Source: Paracoccaceae bacterium (lineage in GTDB: Bacteria > Pseudomonadota > Alphaproteobacteria > Rhodobacterales > Rhodobacteraceae). From it: DNA of 64,000 bases. Shown here piece after piece: positions 8,352 to 17,838 of this stretch. The notes beneath the pieces were generated by a model, which ran no database searches, was not told the origin of the DNA, and saw only the letters and a program-made list of their open reading frames with translations. The translations under genes and the position numbers were made by a program. How positions within the stretch are numbered: the stretch's first letter is position 1; each line of letters begins with the position of its first letter. The stretch is from positions 186,001 through 250,000 of the forward strand of contig WKFI01000011.1 of assembly GCA_014872875.1 (NCBI GenBank), written 5' to 3'.

Positions 8352-9559
8352 GCGCGCAGCAGCGGCTTCAGATCGGCTTCTGGATCACCGACAACGGCCT
8401 TGTCTGCCGTCTTGCCACCGTCGATCAACCGTTTGGCAACCATGTAGGCGCGCGGGTCGTTCATGGCATCCACGGCCACCAACTGATCGCCGGTATAGTA
8501 CCAGAAGGACACGGTGCGGCCTTCGCCCTGACGGGTGACCACGTTGTCATAGCCGGTGTTCAGACCAGCGATCTGCAGCTTGACGTCATATTGATCCGAC
8601 CAGAACCAGGGCTTGGCGACATAGTCCTTTTCGGACCCCAGCATATTCGCAGCCACGATCTCGGCCTGATCGATGGCGTTCGGAACACTTTCCAAACGGA
8701 TCCGTTTGCCCTGGTATGGGAAGGAGGCGCAATCGCCCGCCGCCCAGATCACCGGATCCGAGGTCCTGCCATGGGCGTCGGTCTTGATGCCATTGTCCAG
8801 CTCGACCCCGGCCATTTCGGCCAGAGCGGTGGCCGGAACGATGCCGACACCGACGACGACAAAATCCACCTCGATTTCGGACCCGTCGCTCAGCACGGCG
8901 CCCGTCACTTTGCCATCGGTGCCGACCAGGCGATCCAGGCCCACGCCCTCGCGGATGTCGACACCGTGATCCGAGTGCAAGCCGCGGAAGTAATCCGAGG
9001 TTTCAGGTGCTGCAACGCGCTGCAGGATCCGGTCAGCCATTTCGACCAGCGTGACCTGAACACCGCGTTTTGCGCAGACAGCGGCGGCCTCCAATCCGAT
9101 GTAGCCGCCACCCACGATCAGCGTCTTGGCACCTTCGCTCACGGCGGGAGCCATGGCGTCCACATCAGTCAGGCCGCGCACGACGTGCACCCCTTCAAGA
9201 TCACCGCCAATGGCAGCCGGGAGATAGCGTGGATCGGAACCGGTCGTCAGGGCCAGTTGGTCATAGGACAGGACCTCATCCCCAACTGTCACCGTCTTTG
9301 CTGCCGCATCTATTGCGGTCACGCGCTGGCCCAGCTTCAGGGTGATGTTGTTTTCGGCATAAAAGCTCTCGGGGCGCAGGTACAGCCGTTCGACCTCCAT
9401 TTCCCCCAGCAGGTAAGCCTTGGACAGAGGCGGTCGCTGATAGGGCAGCGCCTCTTCTGCGCCGATCAAGGTGATCTCTCCGTCAAATCCGTCCTTGCGC
9501 AGCTTGGCAACCAGCGATGATCCCGCTTGGCCTGCTCCGATCACGATGATGTGGCTCAT
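8348..9559 (-). CDS. NAD(P)H-dependent ferredoxin/rubredoxin reductase-type FAD oxidoreductase
   Basis: The 403-residue protein has two Rossmann folds: the FAD site near the N-terminus (VIGAGQAGSSLV) and the NAD site near residue 150 (IVGGGYIGLEAAAVCAKRG), the ATG/WAAGDCA FAD motif near 275, and the reductase C-terminal domain (PWFWSDQYDVKLQIAG). This is the class II reductase of P450 and dioxygenase electron chains. The ATG at 9559 replaces the track's 9751, which adds a non-homologous leader across the divergent promoter. No ferredoxin, P450 or oxygenase lies next to it; a Rieske oxygenase is 39 kb away. Confidence 0.92.
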   Translation of the reverse strand: MSHIIVIGAGQAGSSLVAKLRKDGFDGEITLIGAEEALPYQRPPLSKAYLLGEMEVERLYLRPESFYAENNITLKLGQRVTAIDAAAKTVTVGDEVLSYDQLALTTGSDPRYLPAAIGGDLEGVHVVRGLTDVDAMAPAVSEGAKTLIVGGGYIGLEAAAVCAKRGVQVTLVEMADRILQRVAAPETSDYFRGLHSDHGVDIREGVGLDRLVGTDGKVTGAVLSDGSEIEVDFVVVGVGIVPATALAEMAGVELDNGIKTDAHGRTSDPVIWAAGDCASFPYQGKRIRLESVPNAIDQAEIVAANMLGSEKDYVAKPWFWSDQYDVKLQIAGLNTGYDNVVTRQGEGRTVSFWYYTGDQLVAVDAMNDPRAYMVAKRLIDGGKTADKAVVGDPEADLKPLLRA

Positions 9560-9653
9560 GTCACACTTGCCTCCCAACAAAGTAGTGGTCACTGTTTGCC
9601 GGGACCCTATATGCGCATTTAAGCAAAACGCAATCGCAAGAAAGGAATTCGCG

Positions 9654-10145
9654 ATGATTTCTGTAGGAGATTCCCTACCCGATGTCAGCCTGATCAAGTT
9701 AGGTGACAACGGCCCTGAGCCAATCAACATTTCAGAGAAGGCCAAGGACAAAAAGATTGTGATATTCGCAGTTCCCGGTGCGTTTACCGCAACTTGCCAC
9801 TCGGCTCATGTGCCCAGCTTCATCCGAACGAAGGACCAATTCGACGCCGAGGGCGTTGACGAAATCATCTGCGTTTCTGCCAACGATCCGTTTGTCATGG
9901 GGGCATGGGGCGAAGCGACCGGAGCGACCGAGGCGGGAATTACCATGCTGGCCGATGCCGACAGCAGCTTTACCGAAGCTTTGGGCATGCGATTCGATGC
10001 GCCGCCAGTGGGCCTGATCGGACGTTCAAAACGCTATGCGATGCTGGTTGAAAACGGCGTGGTGTCGATCCTAAACGCGGAAGAAAATCCAGGCATGTGT
10101 GAGCTTTCGGCGGGCGAAGGTTTGCTGGACTCGATGAAGGCATAA
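9654..10145 (+). CDS. Peroxiredoxin, Prx5/AhpE-like
   Basis: The 163-residue protein reduces peroxides. The peroxidatic Cys is in PGAFTATCHSAHVPSF, the P-x(3)-T-x(2)-C motif, near residue 49; a second Cys near residue 147 (NPGMCELS) may act as resolving residue. The start at 9654 follows AAAGGA at the right distance and gives the family N-terminus MISVGDSLPD, so the track's 9471 start is rejected. It is divergent from the flavoprotein reductase gene. Confidence 0.93.
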   Translation: MISVGDSLPDVSLIKLGDNGPEPINISEKAKDKKIVIFAVPGAFTATCHSAHVPSFIRTKDQFDAEGVDEIICVSANDPFVMGAWGEATGATEAGITMLADADSSFTEALGMRFDAPPVGLIGRSKRYAMLVENGVVSILNAEENPGMCELSAGEGLLDSMKA

Positions 10146-10175
10146 ACCGTGGGCAGAAGTCCAACCTGAAGTTTG

Positions 10176-10202
10176 GTCCGGTTTCCGATCGCGAAACCGG
10201 AC
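10176..10202. other. Perfect 10-bp inverted repeat downstream of the peroxiredoxin gene
   Basis: GTCCGGTTTC and GAAACCGGAC flank a seven-base loop (CGATCGC). No T-run follows, so it may be a rho-assisted terminator, a 3' stabilising hairpin or a binding site; it lies between two convergent genes. Confidence 0.5.
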
Positions 10203-10288
10203 ACTCTGTTGTTGTGGACTTGACCGAAACCAGACGCGAGCGCTGAGATCCCCGTCAGATTTCACGTTTAAAGACTGATCAAATACCG

Positions 10289-10582
10289 CTACACCAGACC
10301 GTCCATCTTGCGGGCAAGCTTGGCATCCAAGGCGCTCAACCCGTCCACGTCATGGGTTGTCAGGACCACATCCACCTTGTTGTAGACATTGGACCATTCC
10401 GGGTGATGGTTCCATTTTTCGGCCCAGATCGCGACCTTGGTCATCCAGGCAAACGCCTCGACGAAGCTGGTGAACTTGAACTGCTTCTGAATCGCGTCCC
10501 GGCCTTCGACCGGGGTCCAGCCGGTTTCGAACAGCGGACCCAGAAGCGGGCCGCGGGTTTCCTCGCTCAGCTTTTCGGTCAT
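10289..10582 (-). CDS. phhB: 4a-hydroxytetrahydrobiopterin dehydratase
   Basis: The 97-residue protein contains the full pterin-4a-carbinolamine dehydratase signature [18 protein letters not shown] followed by TTHD; the two adjacent His are catalytic. It recycles the pterin cofactor of phenylalanine hydroxylase-type enzymes. No phhA is in the window. Its start overlaps the preceding acyltransferase-like gene by four bases. Confidence 0.96.
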   Translation of the reverse strand: MTEKLSEETRGPLLGPLFETGWTPVEGRDAIQKQFKFTSFVEAFAWMTKVAIWAEKWNHHPEWSNVYNKVDVVLTTHDVDGLSALDAKLARKMDGLV

Positions 10583-11766
10583 TCCTGTTCCTCCACTTGC
10601 TCCCGTTTGAACGGACCGTAATCCGTCAGGATCTCGATCTCGTCGGCGACGGCGGCGGCCTCTTGGCGCAGATATTGGGCAACCGCGTCCGAAAAACGCG
10701 GATCGCGAACCCAGTGCAAGCTGTGCGTCTGTACCGGCAGATATCCGCGCGCCAGCTTGTGTTCGCCCTGGGCGCCGGCTTCGACGCGACTCAGGCCCAT
10801 TTCAATCGCCAGATCGATGGCCTGATAATAGCACAGTTCGAAATGCAGGCAGGGGTGATGTTCGACACACCCCCAATAGCGCCCATAGAGTACGTCCCGC
10901 CCGATAAAGTTCAGTGCCCCCGCCACCGGACGCCCATCCCGCATCGCCAACACCAGCGCCATATCGTCGGCCATGACATCCTGCGCGATGTCAAAGAATC
11001 TGCGGGTCAGATACGGAGACCCCCATTTCCGCGCACCCGTGTCCTGGTAGAACACCCAGAACGCGTCCCAATGCTCGGGCTTAAGATCGCGACCGGTGAA
11101 CAGCTCGATCTCTCCTCCAAAACCCTGCGCCTGAGCACGTTCCTTGCGGATGTTCTTGCGCTTGCGGGACGACAGGCTGGCCATGAATTCGTCGAAGGTC
11201 TCGTACCCGGCGTTCTGCCAGTGAAATTGCTGGCTGGACCTGGGCATCAGACCCATTTCTTCGCCCATCTTCGCCTCGGCCTCGGTACAGAAGGTCAGGT
11301 GCAGCGACGACAACCCATTGTCGTCGGCCAATTGTACCGCGCCCTGGACCAATGCCGACTGGCCGATCCCCTCGTATCCCGGGCGCACCAGAAACCGACG
11401 CCCCGTGGCCGGGGTGAATGGCACGGCCACCTGCAATTTCGGGTAGTATCGCCCCCCGGCCCGCTCATAGGCATGTGCCCACGAGTGATCGAAGATATAT
11501 TCACCCTGGCTGTGATACTTGGCGTACAGCGGAGCGCAGGCGATCAGCATCCCGTCCAGATAAGCAGTCAGGTATTGTGGCTGCCAACCAGTGCCTTCGC
11601 CCACTGAGCCGCTTTGCTCCAGCGCCAAAAGGAAGCGGTGTGTCGTAAACGGATCTTCGGGTCGCCCGCCATCCTGGGTTTCCGGACAGGCGCAGGCGTC
11701 CCAGTCGTCCGCAGGTATCTGCTCCAGCGAGCCGAGTACGTGAATTTCGATCTGTGCCTGATCCAT
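10579..11766 (-). CDS. GNAT-fold protein of the peptidoglycan-recognition/FemAB-like family (DUF482)
   Basis: The 395-residue product belongs to the family annotated 'GNAT family N-acetyltransferase' or 'peptidogalycan biosynthesis protein' (DUF482): [13 protein letters not shown] near the N-terminus, [33 protein letters not shown] and [29 protein letters not shown] in the C-terminal half. The biochemical activity of the family is not established; a role in acyl or aminoacyl transfer is inference. The ATG at 11766 ([10 protein letters not shown]) is preferred to 11814 because the extra 16 residues are His-rich and not conserved-looking. Coupled to phhB by a 4-bp overlap. Confidence 0.85.
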   Translation of the reverse strand: MDQAQIEIHVLGSLEQIPADDWDACACPETQDGGRPEDPFTTHRFLLALEQSGSVGEGTGWQPQYLTAYLDGMLIACAPLYAKYHSQGEYIFDHSWAHAYERAGGRYYPKLQVAVPFTPATGRRFLVRPGYEGIGQSALVQGAVQLADDNGLSSLHLTFCTEAEAKMGEEMGLMPRSSQQFHWQNAGYETFDEFMASLSSRKRKNIRKERAQAQGFGGEIELFTGRDLKPEHWDAFWVFYQDTGARKWGSPYLTRRFFDIAQDVMADDMALVLAMRDGRPVAGALNFIGRDVLYGRYWGCVEHHPCLHFELCYYQAIDLAIEMGLSRVEAGAQGEHKLARGYLPVQTHSLHWVRDPRFSDAVAQYLRQEAAAVADEIEILTDYGPFKREQVEEQE

Positions 11767-11838
11767 GCCTTCCCCGTGGTCGTGCCTCTGGTCGTGCCCG
11801 TGGGTCCTCACCACTATCTGGGCGCCGACCGGATCGGA

Positions 11839-12609
11839 TCAAGAGCTTACGTCAGCCGCGTAGCCTTCGAAGGTCACATTGTCGGCAACGGCGCGCGCAG
11901 TTGCCTCTTCCGCAGCAGATCGAATGGTCCAACACAGGATTGGAATGCCTCGGGCTTTGAGTTCGGCCACACGGGGCCGGTTCAGATCAATGGATTCATG
12001 GCTGATGAAGCACGCCTTGACCCGGTCGAAATCCGGGATTGCCCGCAGATGATCACAGACGGCTTTGGACAGGGGCCATTCATCATAGACATAAGCACTG
12101 GTCACGATGCCGCGTGGCACAGCGGGCAGCAGTTCCGCCATCCGGGCCACACTGTTTGGGTTGAAAGACATCACCGCCAGATCACCGGAATACTCCTGTA
12201 TCAGCTTGGCTGCAGCTTCCTCCAGTGGCCCCAGATCGTCACCCATTGCGCCGTCCTGATCCTTCAACTCGACCAGCAAGGGAACCTGCCCACTGACAAG
12301 GTCCAACACTTCGGCAAAGCTTGGAATGCCCTCGCCATCGCCGCCGGACAACGAAATCCCCTGCGCTTGGGCCAAACTGTGCTGACGGATCACCCCGCCC
12401 TGACCGGTCAAGCGGGACAGACCGTAGTCGTGAAACACCATGGCCTGATTGTCGCGGGTCAGTTGCAGGTCGATCTCGATCCCATAACCCTCCGCAATAG
12501 CCGCGCGGATGGCCGCGCGACTGTTTTCCGGACGCCCCTGCGCCACATCATGATACGCCCGATGCGCGATCGGTGTTGTCAGGAAAGACGCAGGCAACGA
12601 AGGGATCAT
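11839..12609 (-). CDS. Glycerophosphodiester phosphodiesterase
   Basis: The 256-residue TIM-barrel enzyme hydrolyses glycerophosphodiesters to sn-glycerol-3-phosphate and an alcohol. Catalytic segments are IAHRAY and GRPENS near residues 15-30, EIDLQLTRDNQAMVFHD near 45-61 (Glu, Asp, His) and LLVELKD. No signal peptide is seen, so it is a cytoplasmic (UgpQ-like) form. It overlaps the upstream RidA gene by four bases. Confidence 0.93.
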   Translation of the reverse strand: MIPSLPASFLTTPIAHRAYHDVAQGRPENSRAAIRAAIAEGYGIEIDLQLTRDNQAMVFHDYGLSRLTGQGGVIRQHSLAQAQGISLSGGDGEGIPSFAEVLDLVSGQVPLLVELKDQDGAMGDDLGPLEEAAAKLIQEYSGDLAVMSFNPNSVARMAELLPAVPRGIVTSAYVYDEWPLSKAVCDHLRAIPDFDRVKACFISHESIDLNRPRVAELKARGIPILCWTIRSAAEEATARAVADNVTFEGYAADVSS

Positions 12610-13064
12610 TTGATCTGGAACACCCCGTCGATTTCGACAGCCACACCCAGTGGCAACGAGGGCGAACCGACGGCCGAGCGTGCATGACGGCCCGCATCAC
12701 CCAGTGCCTCGACCAGGAAGTCGGACGCACCGTTGATCACCATCGGCTGTTGCGTAAAATCGGCGGTCGAGTTCACGAAACCGCCCAGCTTGACCACTTT
12801 GACCAACCGGTCCAGATCGCCATCACAGGCAGCCTTGACCTGCGCCAGCAGCGCAATCGCACAGCGTTTGGCGGCAGCGGCCCCGGCTTCGACATCCATG
12901 TCGTCGCCCAGCGTGCCGGTGATCAGACCGTTTTCATCGGCCGAGATCTGGCCCGACACATACACGGTGTCACCTACCTTGACCCACGGCACATAGTTTG
13001 CCGCCGGTGCGGGCGCGTCCGGCAACGTCACACCCAACTCATTCAGTTTGGCCTCAAAGCTCAT
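12606..13064 (-). CDS. RidA/YjgF-family protein
   Basis: The 152-residue protein shows the RidA fold signatures: VKVGDTVYVSGQIS, the long helix with AAKRCAIALLAQVKAACDGDLDR, and GSPSLPLGVAVEID at the C-terminus. RidA proteins hydrolyse reactive enamine/imine intermediates from PLP enzymes; this longer form (about 150 residues) is one of the subfamilies without firm enzymology and lacks the canonical RidA Arg in an IPAxRS context, so deaminase activity is uncertain. First gene of the RidA-GDPD-DUF482-phhB operon. Confidence 0.88.
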   Translation of the reverse strand: MSFEAKLNELGVTLPDAPAPAANYVPWVKVGDTVYVSGQISADENGLITGTLGDDMDVEAGAAAAKRCAIALLAQVKAACDGDLDRLVKVVKLGGFVNSTADFTQQPMVINGASDFLVEALGDAGRHARSAVGSPSLPLGVAVEIDGVFQIK

Positions 13065-13145
13065 CCGCGTTTCCTTTCACGTCTCGATCACTTCTCGAAT
13101 CTGCGCGGACGCTACTCGCGTCGCGGCAGGACGGAAAGAAAAAAC

Positions 13146-14450
13146 TCAGGTCTCGCGGAAGGCCTTGGTGAAATAATCCGCCAGTGGTTTGACCAGATAC
13201 CCCAGCGGAGAACGATCATCCGTGCGGATGAAGCTTTCCACCGGCATACCGGGGATCAGCGTGGTACCTGCGGGCAGACGGTCCTGTTCGCCCTCTTTTA
13301 GCTCGATTTCAGCACGATAGAAGGACGCCTGACTTGCCTGATCCTCGAACGCGTCCGCCGAAACCTGTGTCACCGTACCAAACAGTTCCGGCGTCTGGCG
13401 CTGATCGAGGGCCGAGAAACGAACGCTCACATCCTGTCCGACAAAGATCTGGTCCACATGAATCGGATCCACCCGCGCTGCAATCACCAACGGCCGGTCC
13501 TGCGGCACCAGATACAACACGGGATCGGCAGGCCGGATGACCGAGCGCGGTGTATGCACCGCAAGACCATAGACAATGCCGGAAACTGGCGCGGTGATAT
13601 CCAGCCGGTCCAGTCTTTCTTGTAGCGACCGGCGCTGTTCCGCAAGTTCCAGTTCACGATATTGGAGGTCACGTAGTCGGGTGATCGCTTCTTCCCGCTG
13701 GCGGGTGTCCATCTTCAGGATCTCGATCTCGATCTCGGTGATCCGTCCGGCAGCCTGCGCCTCGGACGCAGTGAGTTCACCCAAAGTGCCATCCAGATTG
13801 GCCGCCGTACGGCGCAGGTTCAGCACGGTTGCGGCCTGCGCCAGACCTCGGTCCAGAAGCGATTGCTGGTTCTCCAGCTCCTGCTCGATCAGGCCCAGTT
13901 GCACCTCCAAAGACGACTGCTGAGCCTTGATCCCGACAATCTGATCACGGATCTGACCACGGCGTTTGTCCAATTGCTCTATCTCACGTGCAACAGAATC
14001 TTTGCGGGCCAGAAACAAACGCTCCTGACCGGCCAGCAGATCCTGAACCATCGGGCGGTCGCTGGCGATCTTTTCCAGCTCGGCATCAAAGACAACGGTG
14101 TCCTTGCTGTCACGCTCGGCCTCCAACCGGCCGCGGCGTGCCATCAACTCGAACAACTGCCCTTCGACGATCAGCTTCTGCGATTGCAGCAGCTTGGCAT
14201 CCAGACGGATAAGGGGCTGTCCCAAAGCCACGGTGTCGCCTTCATCCACTAGGATCTCAGCCACCACGCCGCCGTCCGGGTGCTGGACGATCTGCCGGTT
14301 GCGATCTACTTCGATCCGCCCTGGCGCAATGATCGCTCCGGCAATTGTGGCCTGCACGGCCCAGAAACCAAAACCACCGACCAGCACCGCCAAAGCCAAA
14401 AAGCCGATGATCAAAGGACGGCGCGCCGACCAGGTTTTCGTATCGGTCAT
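13146..14450 (-). CDS. HlyD-family periplasmic adaptor of a type I secretion system
   Basis: The 434-residue membrane fusion protein has one N-terminal transmembrane helix ([19 protein letters not shown]), a lipoyl half ([20 protein letters not shown]), a long coiled coil between residues about 90 and 270, the second lipoyl half ([16 protein letters not shown]) and a beta-barrel domain. It bridges the inner-membrane ABC exporter to an outer-membrane TolC-like channel. Overlap of four bases with the upstream ABC gene. No outer-membrane channel or RTX substrate lies in the window. Confidence 0.93.
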   Translation of the reverse strand: MTDTKTWSARRPLIIGFLALAVLVGGFGFWAVQATIAGAIIAPGRIEVDRNRQIVQHPDGGVVAEILVDEGDTVALGQPLIRLDAKLLQSQKLIVEGQLFELMARRGRLEAERDSKDTVVFDAELEKIASDRPMVQDLLAGQERLFLARKDSVAREIEQLDKRRGQIRDQIVGIKAQQSSLEVQLGLIEQELENQQSLLDRGLAQAATVLNLRRTAANLDGTLGELTASEAQAAGRITEIEIEILKMDTRQREEAITRLRDLQYRELELAEQRRSLQERLDRLDITAPVSGIVYGLAVHTPRSVIRPADPVLYLVPQDRPLVIAARVDPIHVDQIFVGQDVSVRFSALDQRQTPELFGTVTQVSADAFEDQASQASFYRAEIELKEGEQDRLPAGTTLIPGMPVESFIRTDDRSPLGYLVKPLADYFTKAFRET

Positions 14451-16180
14451 TGAACACCTCCCATTGCGGCAGTTTTCTGCAGGTCCTGATGGTTGGCCAC
14501 CATTTCGCGCAGCACGGTATCCTTGGGTCCGAACGCTGCGCGCGTTCCGCGATCCAGCACCAACAACGTGTCACATTCCTGAATGGCAGCCGGGCGATGC
14601 GCCATGATCAGTACCGACTTGCCCGCCTCTTTCAGCGCCCGGATTGCGTGGTTCAGAGCCACCGATCCGTCATTGTCCAAGTTCGAATTCGGCTCATCCA
14701 AAATCACGATCACCGGGTCGTCGTACAGGGCCCGCGCCAGGGCAATCCTCTGTTTCTGACCACCGGACAGGCGCCCACCTCCCCGGGTGATCACGGTATC
14801 ATAGCCATCCGGCAACTGAACGATCATGTCATGCGCGGCAGCTTTCTTGGCCGCCTCGACCACTTTCTGCGAATCCGGCGCTTGCGCCAGACGCGCGATA
14901 TTCTGGGCAATCGTTCCCTCGAACAGTTGGACCTGCTGCGGCAGGTAGCCGATATGCTGGCCAAGAACATCGGTGCCATATTGATCCAAGGCCGCTCCAT
15001 CCAGTCGTACGGTCCCGCCTGCAGGTCGCCAGACCCCGGTCAGAGCCCGCGCAAGCGTGGATTTTCCCGCGCCTGACGGCCCGATCACACCCACAGCCTG
15101 CCCCGGCTCCACCCGGAATGTCACCGTTTTCAATTGAGCACGCGTATCCCCCGGCGGCACAACAGTCAGCGATTGAACATCCAGCTTGGCCTTGGGTTTC
15201 GGAAGTTCGGTCCGCGCCTCTTCCGGCGGCATTGTTGTCAACAGTTCCGACAACGAATGCCAGCCCTTCTGCGCGCGCTGCACCAGCGCCCATTGACCAA
15301 TCGCCAGCTCAATCGGTGCCAAAGCCCGGCCCAGCAGAATGGATCCCGCGATCATCGCACCAGGGGTGATTTCATTCAGCAACACAAGATATGCGCCCAG
15401 CCCCAGCATCGCCGATTGCAGGAACATCCGCAGAGACTTGGTCAGCGATGTGAAGGAACCGCCCACATCCGTCGCAGCCACCGATTCTACCAGCGACGCC
15501 TCACGTGCTATTTTCCAGCGTTCGAAGGCCGCACCGCGCATCCCCATGGCCTGGATCATCTCGGCCTCGGTCCGGATCTCCTCGCTCATCAGCCCGGCCC
15601 GATGCGATGACAGGTTCGCCTTGGCCATAGGCCCGCGTGACAGCCATTGGTTCAGAAAGGTGATCAGGATCAAGATTGCACCACCACCCAGCGCCAGAAA
15701 GCCCAGCCAGGGGTGAAACAGCATGATCCCGGCCAGAAAAAATGGCGTCCACGGAATATCGAACCCGGCCATTAGAACCGGTGAAGCAATCAGTCGCTGG
15801 ATCGATTCGAGATCGCTGAGCCCCGTTTGCGCATTCGGATCGGGCGCCTGGGCCGAACGACGAATCATCGCGTCGAAAACCCGTTTGTCCAAAGCCGCCT
15901 GGAACCGCGCGCCCACGCGAGCCATCACTCGGCCCCGCGTGTAGTCCAGAATGCCCATCATGCCATAGAGAAACACCACCAACAGAGACAAGGCGACCAG
16001 CGTTTCCTCGGATCGGCTGCCCAGCACGCGATCATAGACCTGCAACATATACAGCGGCCCGGTCAGCATCAGAAGATTGGCGAAGAAGCTGAAAAGCCCG
16101 ACGGCCCAATACAGCGACCGGCTTTCACGTCGGGCGGACCGCAGTTCTTCCAGCCCCGGATTGTGCGTATGTGCTGCCAT
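14447..16180 (-). CDS. Type I secretion ABC transporter, permease/ATPase (PrtD-like)
   Basis: The 577-residue half-transporter has an N-terminal six-helix ABC transmembrane domain (residues about 20-310) and a nucleotide-binding domain with Walker [10 protein letters not shown], signature [15 protein letters not shown] and Walker [14 protein letters not shown]; the DEPNSNLD form is typical of PrtD-type exporters. The C39 peptidase-like domain of bacteriocin exporters is absent. The ATG at 16180 has AGGATA in front and is preferred over the TTG at 16225. It energises export of an unidentified C-terminal-signal substrate. Divergent from mlaA. Confidence 0.93.
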   Translation of the reverse strand: MAAHTHNPGLEELRSARRESRSLYWAVGLFSFFANLLMLTGPLYMLQVYDRVLGSRSEETLVALSLLVVFLYGMMGILDYTRGRVMARVGARFQAALDKRVFDAMIRRSAQAPDPNAQTGLSDLESIQRLIASPVLMAGFDIPWTPFFLAGIMLFHPWLGFLALGGGAILILITFLNQWLSRGPMAKANLSSHRAGLMSEEIRTEAEMIQAMGMRGAAFERWKIAREASLVESVAATDVGGSFTSLTKSLRMFLQSAMLGLGAYLVLLNEITPGAMIAGSILLGRALAPIELAIGQWALVQRAQKGWHSLSELLTTMPPEEARTELPKPKAKLDVQSLTVVPPGDTRAQLKTVTFRVEPGQAVGVIGPSGAGKSTLARALTGVWRPAGGTVRLDGAALDQYGTDVLGQHIGYLPQQVQLFEGTIAQNIARLAQAPDSQKVVEAAKKAAAHDMIVQLPDGYDTVITRGGGRLSGGQKQRIALARALYDDPVIVILDEPNSNLDNDGSVALNHAIRALKEAGKSVLIMAHRPAAIQECDTLLVLDRGTRAAFGPKDTVLREMVANHQDLQKTAAMGGVQ

Positions 16181-16373
16181 TATCCTGTTTCTTCCATCTC
16201 GACTTTTATATAGTCCTAGCTTCAACCAACTTATTTACCTTGTCGGAAACGGCGCCTGTTTCCAATCTGCCACATCTCTATTAAGTCAAGGGATCCGCAC
16301 TGGGAACCGGTTGGAACAAAGATACATGTTCAAGGTCTTGCGATCTGACGAAAATTGATGGGCTTTTGCACGA

Positions 16374-17135
16374 ATGAGTCTGAAAACGCGATCACTTTTT
16401 CCAGCATTGACCGTGCTGGTATGCAGCTTGTTGGCCGCTTGTGCAACGCCCACGCCGGAGCAACGCGCCTCAGGCGAAGTGTTCGATCCATATGAGCGAA
16501 CGAACCGGTCGATTCATGAATTCAACCGCGGCGTTGACAAGTTCTTCTTCCGCCCCGCCTCCAAAGGGTATGTGACCATCATTCCCGAACCCATGGTCAC
16601 CAGCTTCAGCCATTTCTCAGACAATGTCTCGATGCCGGGCCAGATGGTGAACGCCTTGCTGCAGGGCGATTTCCGTACCGCAGGCGAGGCCTTGATGCGG
16701 TTTTCGATCAACATGACGGTGGGGATTGCGGGCCTGTCGGATCCTGCCTCGGACTTCATGGTCCCGGCAGTCGATACGGATTTTGGTGAAACCCTGCATG
16801 TCTGGGGGGTCGGCGAAGGCGCCTTTGTCGAACTGCCGTTCCTGGGTGCATCCACGTCCCGCGATGCAGTTGGGATCGTCGTGGATCTGTTTACCAATCC
16901 GGCTGGCTATGCGCGCCACAACCCGCTGACCAATGTGACCGTATACGCGGAAATCGTCCGACGCATGGGCGACCGTGGCAATTTCTCGGACACCATCGAT
17001 TCGATCTTGTATGACAGCGCCGACAGTTATGCACAGTTGCGCCTGCTCTATCTCCAGAACCGTCGGTTCGAATTGGGGGATGGCGAACAGGCCGAAGAAA
17101 TCGACCCATTCGAGCTCGATACGGAGGGCTTTTGA
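16374..17135 (+). CDS. mlaA: MlaA/VacJ-family lipoprotein
   Basis: The 253-residue lipoprotein has a type II signal peptide with lipobox LLAAC (acylated Cys at residue 23). The mature part carries the family sequence DPYERTNRSIHEFN, followed by GDFRTAGEALMRFSINMTVGIAGLSDPA and the DFGETLHVWGVGEGAFVELPFLG segment. MlaA sits in the outer membrane and removes phospholipids from its outer leaflet, passing them to MlaC. It is next to a mlaC-like gene, with stop and start within a few bases. Confidence 0.93.
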   Translation: MSLKTRSLFPALTVLVCSLLAACATPTPEQRASGEVFDPYERTNRSIHEFNRGVDKFFFRPASKGYVTIIPEPMVTSFSHFSDNVSMPGQMVNALLQGDFRTAGEALMRFSINMTVGIAGLSDPASDFMVPAVDTDFGETLHVWGVGEGAFVELPFLGASTSRDAVGIVVDLFTNPAGYARHNPLTNVTVYAEIVRRMGDRGNFSDTIDSILYDSADSYAQLRLLYLQNRRFELGDGEQAEEIDPFELDTEGF

Positions 17136-17137
17136 AC

Positions 17138-17725
17138 ATGCAAAGACGTAGTTTCCTGATCGGTCTTGGCGCCGCAATCGCAGCAATGCCCCAAGCGGTG
17201 CGCGCCTTGACGGAAAGTTCGGCCAAGACGCTGATCGATCGGCTTGTTGCAGACATCAACCGGGTCATCGCCTCGGGCAAGTCACAGAACGCCATGTTCC
17301 GCGATTTTGAAAAGATCTTCCGCAGCTACAGCGACACCTCCTACATCGCGGCCTATGCGATGGGACCGGATGCCCGCCGGGCCAGCTCGGCCCAGAAACG
17401 CGCTTTCTCGAAAGCGTTCCAAAGCTACATCTCGCGCAAATACGGCCGACGCTTCCGCGAATTTGTCGGCGGGCGGCTCGAAGTCACCGGCGTCAAGAAG
17501 GTCAAGAAATGGTACGAAGTGCGTACCTTGGCCTATCTGCAGGGTCAGTCCCCGTTTGAAGTGACCTTCCTGGTATCGGACCGTTCCGGCAAGGATCTGT
17601 TCTTCAACATGTTCATCGAAGGCGTGAACTTGCTGCTGACCGAACGAACCGAAGTCGGTGCCCTGCTGGACCGCAATAAGGGCGACATCGACAAGATGAT
17701 CAAGGAATTATCCAAACTGGGGTGA
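17138..17725 (+). CDS. mlaC: MlaC-family periplasmic phospholipid-binding protein
   Basis: The 195-residue protein starts with MQRRSFLIGLGAAIAA, which resembles a twin-arginine signal (RR-x-F-L), followed by the MlaC/Ttg2D domain (FRDFEKIFRSYSDTSYIAAYAMG, SKAFQSYISRKYGRRF, SDRSGKDLFFNMFIEGVNLLLTERTEV). It ferries lipid between MlaA and the inner-membrane MlaFEDB complex, whose genes are not here. The ATG at 17138 lies nine bases after GGAGGG; the track's TTG at 17132 is too close to that box. Signal type (Tat versus Sec) is inference. Confidence 0.9.
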   Translation: MQRRSFLIGLGAAIAAMPQAVRALTESSAKTLIDRLVADINRVIASGKSQNAMFRDFEKIFRSYSDTSYIAAYAMGPDARRASSAQKRAFSKAFQSYISRKYGRRFREFVGGRLEVTGVKKVKKWYEVRTLAYLQGQSPFEVTFLVSDRSGKDLFFNMFIEGVNLLLTERTEVGALLDRNKGDIDKMIKELSKLG

Positions 17726-17806
17726 TCGGTTGGTTCTTGCGCGCCCGCATTGCGCAGCAATGCCGGGCCCAACCACAGCGATTGCATCTTTGATGCGAGC
17801 ACCTTT

Positions 17807-17833
17807 GGGCGGGAGTAACCCGCCCTTTTTCTT
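17807..17833 (+). terminator. Intrinsic terminator after mlaC
   Basis: Stem GGGCGGG/CCCGCCC (17807-17813 with 17819-17825), loop AGTAA, followed by TTTTTC. The genes on both sides are convergent. Confidence 0.88.
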
Positions 17834-17838
17834 TGGCC

